A stretch of 64,000 bases of DNA from an uncultured Ruminococcus sp. (GCA_902798755.1 CADBYC010000012.1:1-64000); one strand, 5' to 3'. Positions 24,753 through 33,619 are shown, counted from the first letter of the stretch. Made by a program: numbers and translations. Notes: generated by a model from the sequence alone, not told the origin.

Positions 24753-25751
24753 TTATTTGTTGCCTTTCGGCTTGACCTTGGATAGGGGATTGCTCTTTGC
24801 GGCGGCTTCGATCTGGCGGGAGTCGAGGTGGGTGTAGATCTCGGTCGTGCTAAGACTCTCGTGACCGAGTACGTCCTTTAAGACGCGGATATCGACGTTG
24901 CCGTGCTGATACATCAGGGTCGCCGCGGTATGGCGGAGCTTATGGACGGAATAACCCTGTGAATCCAGACCGATCTTCTCAAGGTATTTGTAGACCATCT
25001 TCTGCACAGATTCGCGCGAGATGCGCCTGTGCTGAGCGGAAAGGAAGAGGGCGTACTTGTCCTCGGCGCGAACGCCGTCGACCGGTCTGACCTTCATATA
25101 GGCTTCAAAAGCGGCCATACAGGCGTCGTTGAGGTAAATAATGCGTTTCTTACTGCCTTTACCGATGATTTGAGCCGTGTGATCGGACTTGATATCGTTG
25201 TAATTCATCGCGACTAATTCCGCCAATCGCATACCGCAGTTCAGGAAGAATGTGAGAATACAGTAGTCGCGTTCCTTATACTTGCCGTCGACCGCGTTCA
25301 AGAGTTCGATGCTTTGTTCGAGAGTGAGATATTTGGGTAGGGGATTCTTCTCGCGGGCGTTCGGGCGCTCGAGATCCTTGAGCGGATCAACTGCCAGTAA
25401 ATGCTTCTTATTGGTCAAATAGCTGTAGAAGGACTTGACGCTGGTGGTCTTGCGGGCGCGGGCGGCTTTGTTGTTGCGACGAACGCGGAGCAGGTAGTTC
25501 ATGAATTCATAGCCGTCGGTGAGGGTGACGGATGACACAAGCGCGAGATCGACGTCATCGACCTTGATATCCTGATAGGGGGTATCAGGAGGGACGATGT
25601 GCTTTTGGACTTTGATAAATCTGAAAAAGGTGCGCAGATCATTAAAATATTCGTCGACCGTAGACGGAGAACGACCTTTCACTGTTTGAAGATAATACAA
25701 AAAGTCTTTGATCAAATCAGAGGCTTCGATAACAAAATTACTTTTACTCAT
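24753..25751 (-). CDS. tyrosine recombinase, XerC/XerD-like
   Basis: About 332 residues. The N-terminal SAM-like core-binding domain (VKGRSPSTVDEYFNDLRTFFRF) is followed by a catalytic domain with the full set of residues: Arg in GMRLAEL, Lys in IIGKGSKKR, HKLRH, GHESLSTTEIY and the Tyr of YTHL. It could resolve chromosome dimers, but no dif site was identified nearby and no mobile-element genes flank it. The frame opens with a GTG at 25760; the ATG at 25751 (MSKSNF) is preferred, with a weak site in either case. It is a single-gene unit facing the lipoprotein gene. Confidence 0.88.
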   Translation of the reverse strand: MSKSNFVIEASDLIKDFLYYLQTVKGRSPSTVDEYFNDLRTFFRFIKVQKHIVPPDTPYQDIKVDDVDLALVSSVTLTDGYEFMNYLLRVRRNNKAARARKTTSVKSFYSYLTNKKHLLAVDPLKDLERPNAREKNPLPKYLTLEQSIELLNAVDGKYKERDYCILTFFLNCGMRLAELVAMNYNDIKSDHTAQIIGKGSKKRIIYLNDACMAAFEAYMKVRPVDGVRAEDKYALFLSAQHRRISRESVQKMVYKYLEKIGLDSQGYSVHKLRHTAATLMYQHGNVDIRVLKDVLGHESLSTTEIYTHLDSRQIEAAAKSNPLSKVKPKGNK

Positions 25752-26401
25752 ATCGGTCACACCAATTAATTAATATAATAGAAATAAATACATGGAAATG
25801 AAAGCGGAAAACAAGTTATGAAAATTATTATACACGATAATAGGGGGCTGTAATTTCTTTTACAGAAGATTAAACAAAATTAATATTTTATGTAATTTAG
25901 GGGATGGCATAAACCCGGGTAATATGGAATTATGACGTTTTCATGGCTTTTGTACCGTAAATCTGAGAATTTGTTTAAAATCAGCGTTTCTGTTATCAAA
26001 TAGATTTTTTCTGAATGAGTATACGTTCATTCAGAAAAAACTGAGACGATGATTTGAATGTTGCATTTCTAACTTTGTCTGCGTTTGATTCTTTAAATAA
26101 TTTTTCTGTCTGATTGATTCTAATATAATGATTTGAACGACATAATATTGTAATTGTTTCAATCAATAAAAAGTGTTTGATTGATATGATTGTTGTATAT
26201 TTATATAAGTATATTCAGTATATTCAGATTAAAAATTTAAGAGTTTTGGTATCTGTAGTTTTGCCGTTCTTTTGGAGTGAATGTATTATTATGAGTAATT
26301 CGGTGTTAAATCTTTATTGCATTTTTTTGCGTGATCGGGGAGATTTCTGCGGCTTTTCCCTTTCGATAATTTATACGTGTTACTTCCCTATTGTTAAACA
26401 T
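25752..26401. other. AT-rich gap with one strong hairpin
   Basis: About 650 bases with no credible gene. An 85-codon plus-strand frame (26177-26434) is low-complexity and runs into the next gene on the other strand, so I do not count it. A perfect 14-bp inverted repeat (arms TTTTTTCTGAATGA and its complement, 26005-26040) could terminate transcription on either strand. Nothing else is seen. Confidence 0.5.
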
Positions 26402-27097
26402 TTAACAAAATATAATGCCGCCAATATCTGTTAAGTAATCATCGTTCAGACTGACTATCTGTGTATCCTGTTCATTACAGAATCGTTTGATGCTATTATA
26501 ATCGGGATGTTCCTTGATATTTCCGCAAAAATACAGAGTTTTTCTATCTTTATCATAGCCTGACGCGCCGCCGATGAAGCCTGTATCCGCTCCGTCAAGG
26601 CGGATATTCCCCTTCCCTATCGGCAGTACATCGATCGGATTATCTTCTAACGAATGGATGATACCGTTATCAGCGGTGATGATCGCGTGATCCGATACGA
26701 CGGCACAGGAGCATTTTGCGTAGCCTTGCTTGACGTTGATCAGCTCATAGCCGTGTTTTTGGCAGTATACGTTCACCTTTTCGTCCAGTGAACGTATACG
26801 GCATATGAACTTATTTTTGAGCTGTAAAGCGTTTAAGCATACGTTATCGGGATATCTACCGCTGAAATGTTTACCGCAGATGACGACATGATAGCTGTCG
26901 GATAAAGCGGAGATCAGCCCTTTGCACTCTGATAAAACAAACGCGGTATCGTCGAGTATCAGGCATTGCAGATCGGCGTGGTCGCGCTCATACGGCATAT
27001 CGCAGGATATGATATCGGTAGGTATGATTTGATATCCGAGCGCTTTCAGCGCTTCTGCGTATTGCGGATGTCTGACGGACAGGATCGCTTTATTCAC
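26402..27097 (-). CDS. DUF6873-like GME-fold protein
   Basis: A 231-residue protein downstream of radA, overlapping it by 8 bases. It resembles the uncharacterised DUF6873 group, thought to share the guanidino-modifying-enzyme (GME) fold. Visible landmarks are QGYAKCSCAVVSDHAIITAD, the LPIGKGNIRLDGADTGFIGG stretch, and the C-terminal LTDIGGIIFC. Cysteines at SCAV and near the terminus could be functional. No substrate is known. Family assignment is from memory of the pattern only. Confidence 0.65.
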   Translation of the reverse strand: MNKAILSVRHPQYAEALKALGYQIIPTDIISCDMPYERDHADLQCLILDDTAFVLSECKGLISALSDSYHVVICGKHFSGRYPDNVCLNALQLKNKFICRIRSLDEKVNVYCQKHGYELINVKQGYAKCSCAVVSDHAIITADNGIIHSLEDNPIDVLPIGKGNIRLDGADTGFIGGASGYDKDRKTLYFCGNIKEHPDYNSIKRFCNEQDTQIVSLNDDYLTDIGGIIFC

Positions 27098-28454
27098 AGA
27101 TTACCTCAAACGCCTGTCGTACATTTTTGACGGGGATGATCTCAACGTCGTCTATTGCGGAGATATCTTTCATATTATGCGACGGCACGATGATTTTGGT
27201 AAAGCCTAAGCGCACCGCTTCACTGACGCGCTGCTGAACATGATTGACGGAGCGTATCTCTCCCGCCAGACCGATCTCACCGAAGGCGATCGCGTTCTCG
27301 TTGATCGGAACGTCCTTTAATGAGGATATCAGAGCGATAGCGACCGCCAAATCGACAGCAGTTTCATCAAGCCTGAGTCCGCCGACGACGTTGACATAAG
27401 CGTCTGTGTTATTAAAAAAGTACCCCGCGCGTTTTTCGAGCACCGCGATGATCATATTCATGCGGTTGTAATCAAAGCCCGTACACATTCTGCGCGGATT
27501 GCCGAAGCCTGTAGACGCGGCTAACGCCTGAATCTCAGCTAAAATGGGACGCGTACCCTCCATAGCGCACGCGATACAGGTGCCGCTGACGTTCTTTGGT
27601 CTGCCTGAAATCAGCATCAGCGAGGGATTCTCGACCTCTCTGAGCCCTTCGTCCGTCATTTCAAACACACCGATCTCGTTGGTGGAGCCATAACGGTTCT
27701 TGACCGCTCTGAGGATTCTGTAAGACATCTGCCTGTCGCCCTCAAAGTGGAGTACCGCGTCGACGACGTGCTCGAGCACCTTGGGACCCGCGATAGAGCC
27801 TTCTTTGTTGACGTGACCGACGATGATCATCGGGATATCCATGCTCTTTGCCGTGCGCATGAAGAAGTTGGTGGATTCGCGCACCTGCGTCACAGAACCC
27901 GGAGATGAATTCAGTTCGGAGAGCGACATCGTCTGGATCGAGTCGATCATCACAAGATCGGGCCTGTCCTGACGAATGGTTTCGCAGACGAGCTCGACGT
28001 CTGTCTGCGTCAGGATATACAGGTTGTCCGAATTCACGCCGAGGCGATCGGCGCGGAGCTTGAGCTGGCGTTTGCTTTCCTCGCCCGATACATAGAGAAT
28101 CTTCATGTTTCTGCCTAAGTGCTCGCAGATCTGCAGTAAAATGGTAGATTTACCGATACCGGGATCGCCGCCGAGGAGAATCAGGCTGCCTTTGACGATA
28201 CCGCCGCCCATTACGCGGTCGAGCTCCTTGGAACCCGTTTGGTAGCGCACTTCATCGTTTGTGCTGATCTCATTGATGTGCACGGGCGGAATGTAGGCTG
28301 TCGCGTGAGAACGAGCCGCCGCGGCAGGCTTGGATGTGTCCTTGATTTCTTCATTCATGGTGTTCCATTCGCCGCAGGACGGGCATTTTCCGTACCATTT
28401 GGGGCTTTCGTAGCCGCATTCCGAGCAGATATATACGCTTTTGATCTTAGCCAT
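27090..28454 (-). CDS. radA: DNA repair protein RadA
   Basis: A 454-residue RadA (Sms). The N-terminal zinc finger is CSECGYESPKWYGKCPSC. The RecA-like core has Walker A GGDPGIGKST (about 93-102) and Walker B LVMIDSIQTM, followed by the RadA-specific KNRYGSTNEIGVFEM. The C-terminal Lon-like domain contains DLAVAIALISS and GEIGLAGEIRSV. RadA drives branch migration of recombination intermediates. Neighbours are cwlD upstream and the DUF6873 gene overlapping downstream. Length and all motifs are normal. Confidence 0.97.
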   Translation of the reverse strand: MAKIKSVYICSECGYESPKWYGKCPSCGEWNTMNEEIKDTSKPAAAARSHATAYIPPVHINEISTNDEVRYQTGSKELDRVMGGGIVKGSLILLGGDPGIGKSTILLQICEHLGRNMKILYVSGEESKRQLKLRADRLGVNSDNLYILTQTDVELVCETIRQDRPDLVMIDSIQTMSLSELNSSPGSVTQVRESTNFFMRTAKSMDIPMIIVGHVNKEGSIAGPKVLEHVVDAVLHFEGDRQMSYRILRAVKNRYGSTNEIGVFEMTDEGLREVENPSLMLISGRPKNVSGTCIACAMEGTRPILAEIQALAASTGFGNPRRMCTGFDYNRMNMIIAVLEKRAGYFFNNTDAYVNVVGGLRLDETAVDLAVAIALISSLKDVPINENAIAFGEIGLAGEIRSVNHVQQRVSEAVRLGFTKIIVPSHNMKDISAIDDVEIIPVKNVRQAFEVICE

Positions 28455-28481
28455 AATTGTTATTCCTTTTCATTTTCTACG

Positions 28482-29186
28482 TTATTGGTCGATGTATTCG
28501 AGCACACCCATTGCGATCGAGTATGCCATTTCACTTTGGTAGCCGCTGTCGAGCAGCTTTGCGCGTTCTTCATCATTGGATAAGAAGCCGCACTCTACGA
28601 TCACGGCGGGGACAGTCGCGTTATCTAACAGATAGATATCAGAATTTGCGGGCTTCAACTCACGTGTGTTATCATTCTGGAGCAATGATACGACAGAGTT
28701 TCGGATCGATCCCGCAAGGACACGGCTCTTATCATTGTTAGACGAATAAAACACCTGCGCGCCGCTGTAGGCGTTGTTGTCGAATTTGTTCTGATGAATG
28801 CTGACAAGGATATTGTTTTCAGATCCGTTCACCGTTTCGACACGGTGTTTTAAGTCGGATACCTTCTTTTCTCTCAGCGTTTGCGCGCTGTCATCATATA
28901 CAGAGATATCTTCGTCACGTATCTCTGTTACGCGTACACCACACAGGCGCAGCGTATCGGCGAGTTTATCTGCGATACTCAGGTTGATATCCTTTTCCAG
29001 TACGCCGTCGACTTCCGCTCCGCCGTCCTCGCCGCCGTGTCCCGCGTCGATAATGACGGTGATACGGTCGTCGTCGATATCCGCGGAAGTATGCGCGGTA
29101 ATATTGGAAAAAGCCGAGAACATCACGATACAAAATGAAATCAAGAGTACCGCGAGAATAATCAGATAGATCGTTTTTACTTTCAT
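28482..29186 (-). CDS. N-acetylmuramoyl-L-alanine amidase, CwlD-like
   Basis: A 234-residue amidase_3 enzyme with one N-terminal membrane anchor or signal (IYLIILAVLLISFCIVMFS). Zinc ligands lie in VIIDAGHGGEDGG (His), LEKDINLSIA (Glu) and VSIHQNKF (His); the catalytic glutamate is in VECGFLSNDEE. Size and context fit CwlD, which makes muramic-delta-lactam in spore cortex together with PdaA. It lies between radA and sigK on the same strand, supporting a sporulation role. Confidence 0.88.
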   Translation of the reverse strand: MKVKTIYLIILAVLLISFCIVMFSAFSNITAHTSADIDDDRITVIIDAGHGGEDGGAEVDGVLEKDINLSIADKLADTLRLCGVRVTEIRDEDISVYDDSAQTLREKKVSDLKHRVETVNGSENNILVSIHQNKFDNNAYSGAQVFYSSNNDKSRVLAGSIRNSVVSLLQNDNTRELKPANSDIYLLDNATVPAVIVECGFLSNDEERAKLLDSGYQSEMAYSIAMGVLEYIDQ

Positions 29187-29278
29187 ATCATCACCGATTC
29201 ATGTATATGAAAGCTACACTGTTTATTATACTTTTATTTCGGATATAGTCAATAAGAGGATTATTTGAATCGAAATAT

Positions 29279-29965
29279 TCAGCCTTTTTCATACCGCTTT
29301 TTCAGCTTTCCAAGCGCCTTTTTCTCGATACGAGAGATATAAGAGCGAGAGATATTCAGCTTCTTTGCTAATTCGCGCTGGGTCTGCACTTTAACGCCGT
29401 CGATTCCGTAACGGTTGATGATGATCTCTTTCTCGCGTGGTGAGAGTGTTTCGTTGATATAATCATTCAATACCGCCAAATGGATTTTAGTGTCAACGTC
29501 CTCCGCAACGTCCATATCGGAAGCGATAATGTCCATCAAGGTCAGAGGATTGCCGTCTTTATCGGTATCGATGGTGTCGTTGAGAGAAACGTCCTGTGAG
29601 GATTTACGGTTATTGCGAAAGTGCATGAGGATCTCATTCTCGATACAGCGGGACGCGTAGCTCGACAGTTTGATATTTTTGTTGATGTCAAAGGTATTGA
29701 TTGCCTTAATCAGACCGATCGTACCGATCGACACAAGATCGTCCTGACTGCTGTCGTTCTGATAATACTTTTTGATGATATGCGCGACTAAGCGCAGATT
29801 GTGCTCAACAAGGATATTGCGGGCGTTTTTGTCGCCCTTTGCGGCAAGCTCCAGATAATGTTGTTCCTCCGCCTTTTTCAAGGGCTTCGGAAAGCTCTCG
29901 CTGTGAGCGATATGCAGGACGAACAGGAAAATGTACTGACTGATATAGGATAAAAATGCAAACAA
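29279..29965 (-). CDS. sigK: sporulation RNA polymerase sigma factor SigK
   Basis: A 228-residue sigma-70 family factor. It has a hydrophobic N-terminal pro-sequence (FLSYISQYIFLFVLHI) and the SigE/SigK signature HSESFPKPLKKAEEQHYL. Region 2 is DDLVSIGTIGLIKAINTFD and region 4 is SPREKEIIINRYGIDG with the helix-turn-helix TQRELAKKLNISRSYISRIE. SigK directs late mother-cell genes. The gene is continuous: no skin-type prophage interrupts it. The pro-sequence implies proteolytic activation. cwlD follows after about 90 bases. Confidence 0.93.
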   Translation of the reverse strand: MFAFLSYISQYIFLFVLHIAHSESFPKPLKKAEEQHYLELAAKGDKNARNILVEHNLRLVAHIIKKYYQNDSSQDDLVSIGTIGLIKAINTFDINKNIKLSSYASRCIENEILMHFRNNRKSSQDVSLNDTIDTDKDGNPLTLMDIIASDMDVAEDVDTKIHLAVLNDYINETLSPREKEIIINRYGIDGVKVQTQRELAKKLNISRSYISRIEKKALGKLKKRYEKG

Positions 29966-30069
29966 AAAACCACCTCATGAAATTGTATTCACAAGATGGT
30001 TGTGTTTTGCTTGTCTGTTTAAAATGTCATTGCGAGATCGGTAAAAGAACCACGGTGATCTCAAATGAA

Positions 30070-31659
30070 TTATTCAGCGTTGCCGAAATCCTGTAAGGAT
30101 AAGCCTTTGTTATGTTCAAGCGCCCAGTCGATGCTCCATTCGGAACGGAACAGCAACAGCTTGTTATCGCGAAAATCAGCGACGACCTTGGTGTCGGAAG
30201 CAAGATCAAGCGACTTGTAATCCGTTACATCGGAAGTGATCCAGCGGATAAACTGATACGGTGTGCTCTCCATGATGATCTCGACATTGTATTCGTTTTC
30301 AAGACGGTATTTCAGTACGTCAAACTGCAGTACGCCGACAACGCCGACGATGACCTCTTCCATACCTGATTCAGGCTCGTGGAAGATCTGGATGGCGCCT
30401 TCCTGAGCGATCTGGTTCATACCTTTGACAAACTGCTTGCGCTTCATGGTATCCTTTTGGCGTACCAAAGCGAAATGCTCGGGCGCAAAGGTAGGGATAC
30501 CCTTAAACTGGAACTTTTGCCCCGGGGTGACGATGGTGTCGCCGATGGAGAACATACCGGGATCGAATACGCCGATGATGTCGCCCGCGTAGGCTTCTTC
30601 GACGATCTCGCGCTCCTGAGCCATGATCTGCTGGGGCTGAGAGAGCTTCATTTTTCTGTCACCCTGCACATGATAAACTTCCATATTCTTATCGAATCTG
30701 CCGGAGCAAATGCGCATGAAAGCGACTCTGTCACGGTGCGCCTTGTTCATGTTCGCTTGGATCTTGAAGACAAAGGCTGAGAAGAAATCGGAGTCGGGAG
30801 CGATCAGCTCGTCGCCTGCTTCACGCGGTAAGGGGCCTGTGGTGAGCTGTAAGAACTCCTGTAAGAAAGGCTCTACGCCGAAATTGGTCAATGCCGAGCC
30901 GAAGAAAACGGGCGTCAGCTGACCCTTGTGAACCATGTCGATATCGAATTCATTGCCCGCGCCGTCGAGAAGGTCGATATCATCAAAGAGCGTATCCTTC
31001 TGTCCGTAAAAGAGCTTGGATTCGAGATCGGGATCATCTAAAGAGATCTCTTCCTGCTCGACCTCGCGCTGACCGTTATTGGCGGTATAGGACAGGATCT
31101 TGCCCTTCTTGCGGTCGTATACGCCTTTAAATTCCTTACCTGAGCCGATCGGCCAGTTCATCGGACAGGTATTGATGCCGAGGACATTCTCGATATCCTC
31201 GAGCAGATCGAAGGGATTCTGCGCGTCTCGATCCATTTTATTGATGAAGGTGATGATCGGGATATGGCGCATGACGCAGACCTTGAAGAGCTTCTTGGTC
31301 TGGTTCTCAACGCCCTTGGACGCGTCAATGACCATGACGGCGCTGTCAGCAGCCATCAAGGTGCGATAGGTATCCTCTGAGAAATCCTGGTGTCCGGGCG
31401 TATCAAGAATATTGATACAGTAGCCGTCGTATTTGAACTGTAAAACAGAAGAAGTGACGGAAATACCTCTCTGTTTCTCGATCTCCATCCAGTCGGAAAC
31501 CGCATGCTTTGCGGTCTTTTTTCCCTTAACGGAACCCGCTAAATTGATCGCGCCGCCGTATAACAGGAGCTTTTCTGTCAAGGTCGTTTTACCGGCGTCA
31601 GGATGGGAGATAATAGCAAAGGTACGCCGCTTGTTGATTTGTTCGGTCAAAGTGCTCAA
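30070..31659 (-). CDS. prfC: peptide chain release factor 3
   Basis: A 529-residue translational GTPase. G1 is ISHPDAGKTTLTEK, G3 is DTPGHQDFSEDTY and G4 is FINKMDR; the middle domain has FFGSALTNFGVEPF and the C-terminal RF3 domain VGVLQFDVLKYRLENEY. RF3 removes RF1 and RF2 from the ribosome. The frame extends to 31683, but the TTG at 31659 sits six bases after GGAGG and gives MSTLTEQINKRRTFAI, the family start. The gene is single and divergent from hemW. Confidence 0.95.
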   Translation of the reverse strand: MSTLTEQINKRRTFAIISHPDAGKTTLTEKLLLYGGAINLAGSVKGKKTAKHAVSDWMEIEKQRGISVTSSVLQFKYDGYCINILDTPGHQDFSEDTYRTLMAADSAVMVIDASKGVENQTKKLFKVCVMRHIPIITFINKMDRDAQNPFDLLEDIENVLGINTCPMNWPIGSGKEFKGVYDRKKGKILSYTANNGQREVEQEEISLDDPDLESKLFYGQKDTLFDDIDLLDGAGNEFDIDMVHKGQLTPVFFGSALTNFGVEPFLQEFLQLTTGPLPREAGDELIAPDSDFFSAFVFKIQANMNKAHRDRVAFMRICSGRFDKNMEVYHVQGDRKMKLSQPQQIMAQEREIVEEAYAGDIIGVFDPGMFSIGDTIVTPGQKFQFKGIPTFAPEHFALVRQKDTMKRKQFVKGMNQIAQEGAIQIFHEPESGMEEVIVGVVGVLQFDVLKYRLENEYNVEIIMESTPYQFIRWITSDVTDYKSLDLASDTKVVADFRDNKLLLFRSEWSIDWALEHNKGLSLQDFGNAE

Positions 31660-31744
31660 TGGGAACCTCCGTGTTTTCGTCAATATGACAATTCCTTAGT
31701 GCAAAGTGCTGTAGTAGCAACGTCATTTTTGGTGATACGATATA

Positions 31745-31774
31745 ATTTTACTATTAATCTATGGTAAAAGTCAA
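31745..31774 (-). promoter_or_regulatory. putative promoter of prfC
   Basis: On the minus strand, TTGACT, 18 bases, TAAAAT, ending 86 bases before the TTG start of prfC. Confidence 0.55.
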
Positions 31775-31818
31775 CAAGTTTAGGGTAGTTTTTTCTACGG
31801 TAAAATAGACAAATGCAC

Positions 31819-31847
31819 TTGACTTTTTGGTGATATTTTATTAAAAT
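31819..31847 (+). promoter_or_regulatory. putative promoter of hemW-like gene
   Basis: TTGACT, 17 bases, TAAAAT, ending 110 bases before the ATG. The long leader contains the hairpin at 31898-31923. Confidence 0.55.
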
Positions 31848-31897
31848 AGCATTACAAACAAGAATTCATCTAAGTTTTTTCATATACCTTCCAAATT

Positions 31898-31923
31898 GAG
31901 GCAGGAACTTTGGTTCCTGCCTC
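31898..31923 (+). promoter_or_regulatory. strong hairpin in the hemW leader
   Basis: GAGGCAGGAAC, loop TTTG, GTTCCTGCCTC: a perfect 11-bp stem followed by ACCCCTTT, 33 bases before the start codon. It could be an attenuator or mRNA stabiliser. The downstream T run is poor for a classical terminator. Confidence 0.45.
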
Positions 31924-31956
31924 ACCCCTTTATATGAGAAATGATAAGGAGTAATC

Positions 31957-33063
31957 ATGGAGCCGATCGGTCTTTATCTGCATATTCCGTTCTGTGACGG
32001 CAAATGCAACTACTGCAATTTTTTCAGTAAGTGTGCGAATTCAGAACAACTGAGTCTATATTCCGAACACCTGATCTCAACGATCAGAGATTGGGGTAAG
32101 CGGATCGTCAGAGAAGTTGATACCGTCTATTTCGGCGGCGGCACCCCTTCCCTACTCGGTCATGATCGACTGATACAGATATTGAACAGTATATTTGAGT
32201 CTTTTCAGGTTTTGGATAATGCCGAGATCACCGTTGAAGTGAATCCGACGTCAAGTGATGACTTGGATTTTTCATTGATGAAAAAGGCGGGATTCAACCG
32301 TCTGTCCATCGGTATGCAGAGCGCGAATGATAACGAATTGAAGATACTTGGTAGACGGCATACCGCTATGGACGCTCGCCGTACCGTTGAGCGAGCACAG
32401 CAAGCCGGATTTGACAATATTTCTCTTGACGTGATGCTCGCGATCCCTGAACAGACGATGGATAGCTTGGAGCATACACTGCGATTCTGTGCCGAATGTC
32501 AGGTTCAGCATATCTCTGCGTATATCCTGAAAGTCGAAGAAGGAACGCCTTTCTACAAAATGAAAGATCAACTCCTGTTTTTCGCGGATGATGAACAGGC
32601 GGCTTTCTATGAACAGACAGTGAACACGCTGTCGAAATTAGGATATCCGCAATATGAGATATCTAATTTTGCTCTTAAAGGATATGAGAGCCGTCATAAT
32701 CTGCACTATTGGCATGATGAAGAGTATCTCGGGATTGGTCCTTCTGCGCATTCGTTTCTTGATGGTCAAAGATTCTATTATGACAATGATTTTCAGCATT
32801 TTTATGATAATGAGATCTGCGAGGAATCAGCAGGCGGCGACAGCGAGGAATATATCATGCTGGCACTCAGACTGACTGAGGGATTGGTGTTTGATCAATA
32901 TAAAGCGAGATTCGGTAAGGAAGTCAGTCAAAGATTGATCAAAGCCGCTGAAAGATTGGAGCAGCAAGGATTGTGTAATGTCACCGATGATAATGTTTCA
33001 TTGACGGTCAAAGGCTTTTTGGTTTCTAACGCTGTTATTGCTTATTTATTAGAAAACACTTGA
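31957..33063 (+). CDS. hemW: HemW-like radical SAM protein
   Basis: A 368-residue radical SAM protein. The iron-sulfur motif HIPFCDGKCNYCNF (CxxxCxxC) is at residues about 10-20, followed by YFGGGTPSLL, VEVNPTS, RLSIGMQSAN and ISAYILKVEEGTPF. The C-terminal HemN_C domain has EISNFA, RHNLHYW and YLGIGPSAHS. The shorter motif without a fourth distal cysteine fits HemW, a heme chaperone, rather than coproporphyrinogen oxidase HemN, but annotation pipelines often mix the two. A promoter for tRNA-Ser overlaps its stop codon. Confidence 0.9.
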   Translation: MEPIGLYLHIPFCDGKCNYCNFFSKCANSEQLSLYSEHLISTIRDWGKRIVREVDTVYFGGGTPSLLGHDRLIQILNSIFESFQVLDNAEITVEVNPTSSDDLDFSLMKKAGFNRLSIGMQSANDNELKILGRRHTAMDARRTVERAQQAGFDNISLDVMLAIPEQTMDSLEHTLRFCAECQVQHISAYILKVEEGTPFYKMKDQLLFFADDEQAAFYEQTVNTLSKLGYPQYEISNFALKGYESRHNLHYWHDEEYLGIGPSAHSFLDGQRFYYDNDFQHFYDNEICEESAGGDSEEYIMLALRLTEGLVFDQYKARFGKEVSQRLIKAAERLEQQGLCNVTDDNVSLTVKGFLVSNAVIAYLLENT

Positions 33064-33088
33064 CATTATTCCGAAAACAAAGTAAAAT
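33060..33088 (+). promoter_or_regulatory. promoter of tRNA-Ser
   Basis: TTGACA (33060-33065), 17 bases, TAAAAT (33083-33088). The -35 box contains the hemW stop codon. The tRNA starts 22 bases later. Confidence 0.7.
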
Positions 33089-33109
33089 AACAGTTGCGCA
33101 ATTGAATAC

Positions 33110-33198
33110 GGAAGCGTATCGAAGTGGTCATAACGGGCCTGACTCGAAATCAGGTAGTCCTCACGGGCTCGTGGGTTCGAATCCCACCGCTTCCGCCA
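33110..33198 (+). tRNA. tRNA-Ser (anticodon CGA)
   Basis: An 89-base class II tRNA with acceptor GGAAGCG/CGCTTCC, anticodon loop CTCGAAA, a long variable arm (TAGTCCTCACGGGCTC), T arm GTGGGTTCGAATCCCAC and encoded CCA. Its last 14 bases are repeated at 33407-33420. Confidence 0.95.
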
Positions 33199-33497
33199 TA
33201 AAAAAAGGAGTCGTCCAAAGGGCGGCTCTTTCCTATTTCAGCGGGAAGCGGCGGGATTCGAAGGCGACCGTACCAAGATGTAAGCGTAAGCGCACATCGC
33301 AGGTACAAACAGTCCGGTGGACTGTTTGTAGGGAGAGCGCAGATAGAGCTTTTCAATAATTACAACGCTATCATGCGAGATGTACTACAAAAACAATACA
33401 AGCATACACCGCTTCCGCCATAAAAAAAGGAGTCGTCCAAAGGACGGCTCTTTCTATTTCAGCGGGAAGCGGCGGGATTCGAAGGCGACCGTGCCAA
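33185..33497. repeat. 91-bp direct repeat starting in the tRNA-Ser 3' end
   Basis: Copy one (33185-33276) begins with the last 14 bases of tRNA-Ser (CACCGCTTCCGCCA), continues through the tRNA terminator hairpin and ends at GACCGTACCAAG. Copy two (33407-33497) repeats this with two substitutions and one missing base. About 130 bases without a gene lie between, including a hairpin AAACAGTCC/GGACTGTTT. Duplication of a tRNA 3' end is the mark left by tRNA-targeting integrases, so this may be an empty or collapsed attachment-site pair; unequal tandem duplication is the alternative. Confidence 0.7.
33205..33232 (+). terminator. tRNA-Ser terminator
   Basis: GAGTCGTCC pairs with GGGCGGCTC around AAA, preceded by A-run and followed by TTT. 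A second copy with a perfect GGACGGCTC arm lies at 33429-33453 within the repeat. Confidence 0.7.
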
Positions 33498-33545
33498 GGC
33501 ACAAGTCTTATTGAAAATATTATTACTTATTGTCTTGATTATCTA

Positions 33546-33574
33546 TTGCAGTAAAATCTTTACTCCTGTATAAT
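33546..33574 (+). promoter_or_regulatory. putative promoter of secreted dockerin gene
   Basis: TTGCAG, 17 bases, TATAAT, ending 45 bases before the ATG at 33620. Confidence 0.55.
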
Positions 33575-33619
33575 AATGTCAAATAATGTAGAACTTTGTA
33601 ATAGAATGGAGTGAGGGCT

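Noticed and set aside
24753..25751. Integrase of a mobile element
   Set aside because: The recombinase has no excisionase, relaxase, phage or cargo genes and no flanking repeats; a housekeeping Xer-type role fits as well or better.
26177..26434. 85-codon plus-strand ORF
   Set aside because: It is low-complexity, in an AT-rich gap, has no clear ribosome site and overlaps the 3' end of the DUF6873-like gene on the other strand.
31957..33063. hemN (oxygen-independent coproporphyrinogen oxidase)
   Set aside because: The length and the CxxxCxxC motif without the HemN-specific N-terminal extension fit HemW better.
33060..33359. 99-codon ORF over tRNA-Ser and its repeat
   Set aside because: Its codons are the tRNA sequence itself and the non-coding repeat; the promoter and tRNA explain the region.
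33185..33497. CRISPR array
   Set aside because: Only two long repeats with a non-repeating interval and no cas genes; the tRNA 3' end explains the repeat. No CRISPR-like array was seen anywhere in the window.
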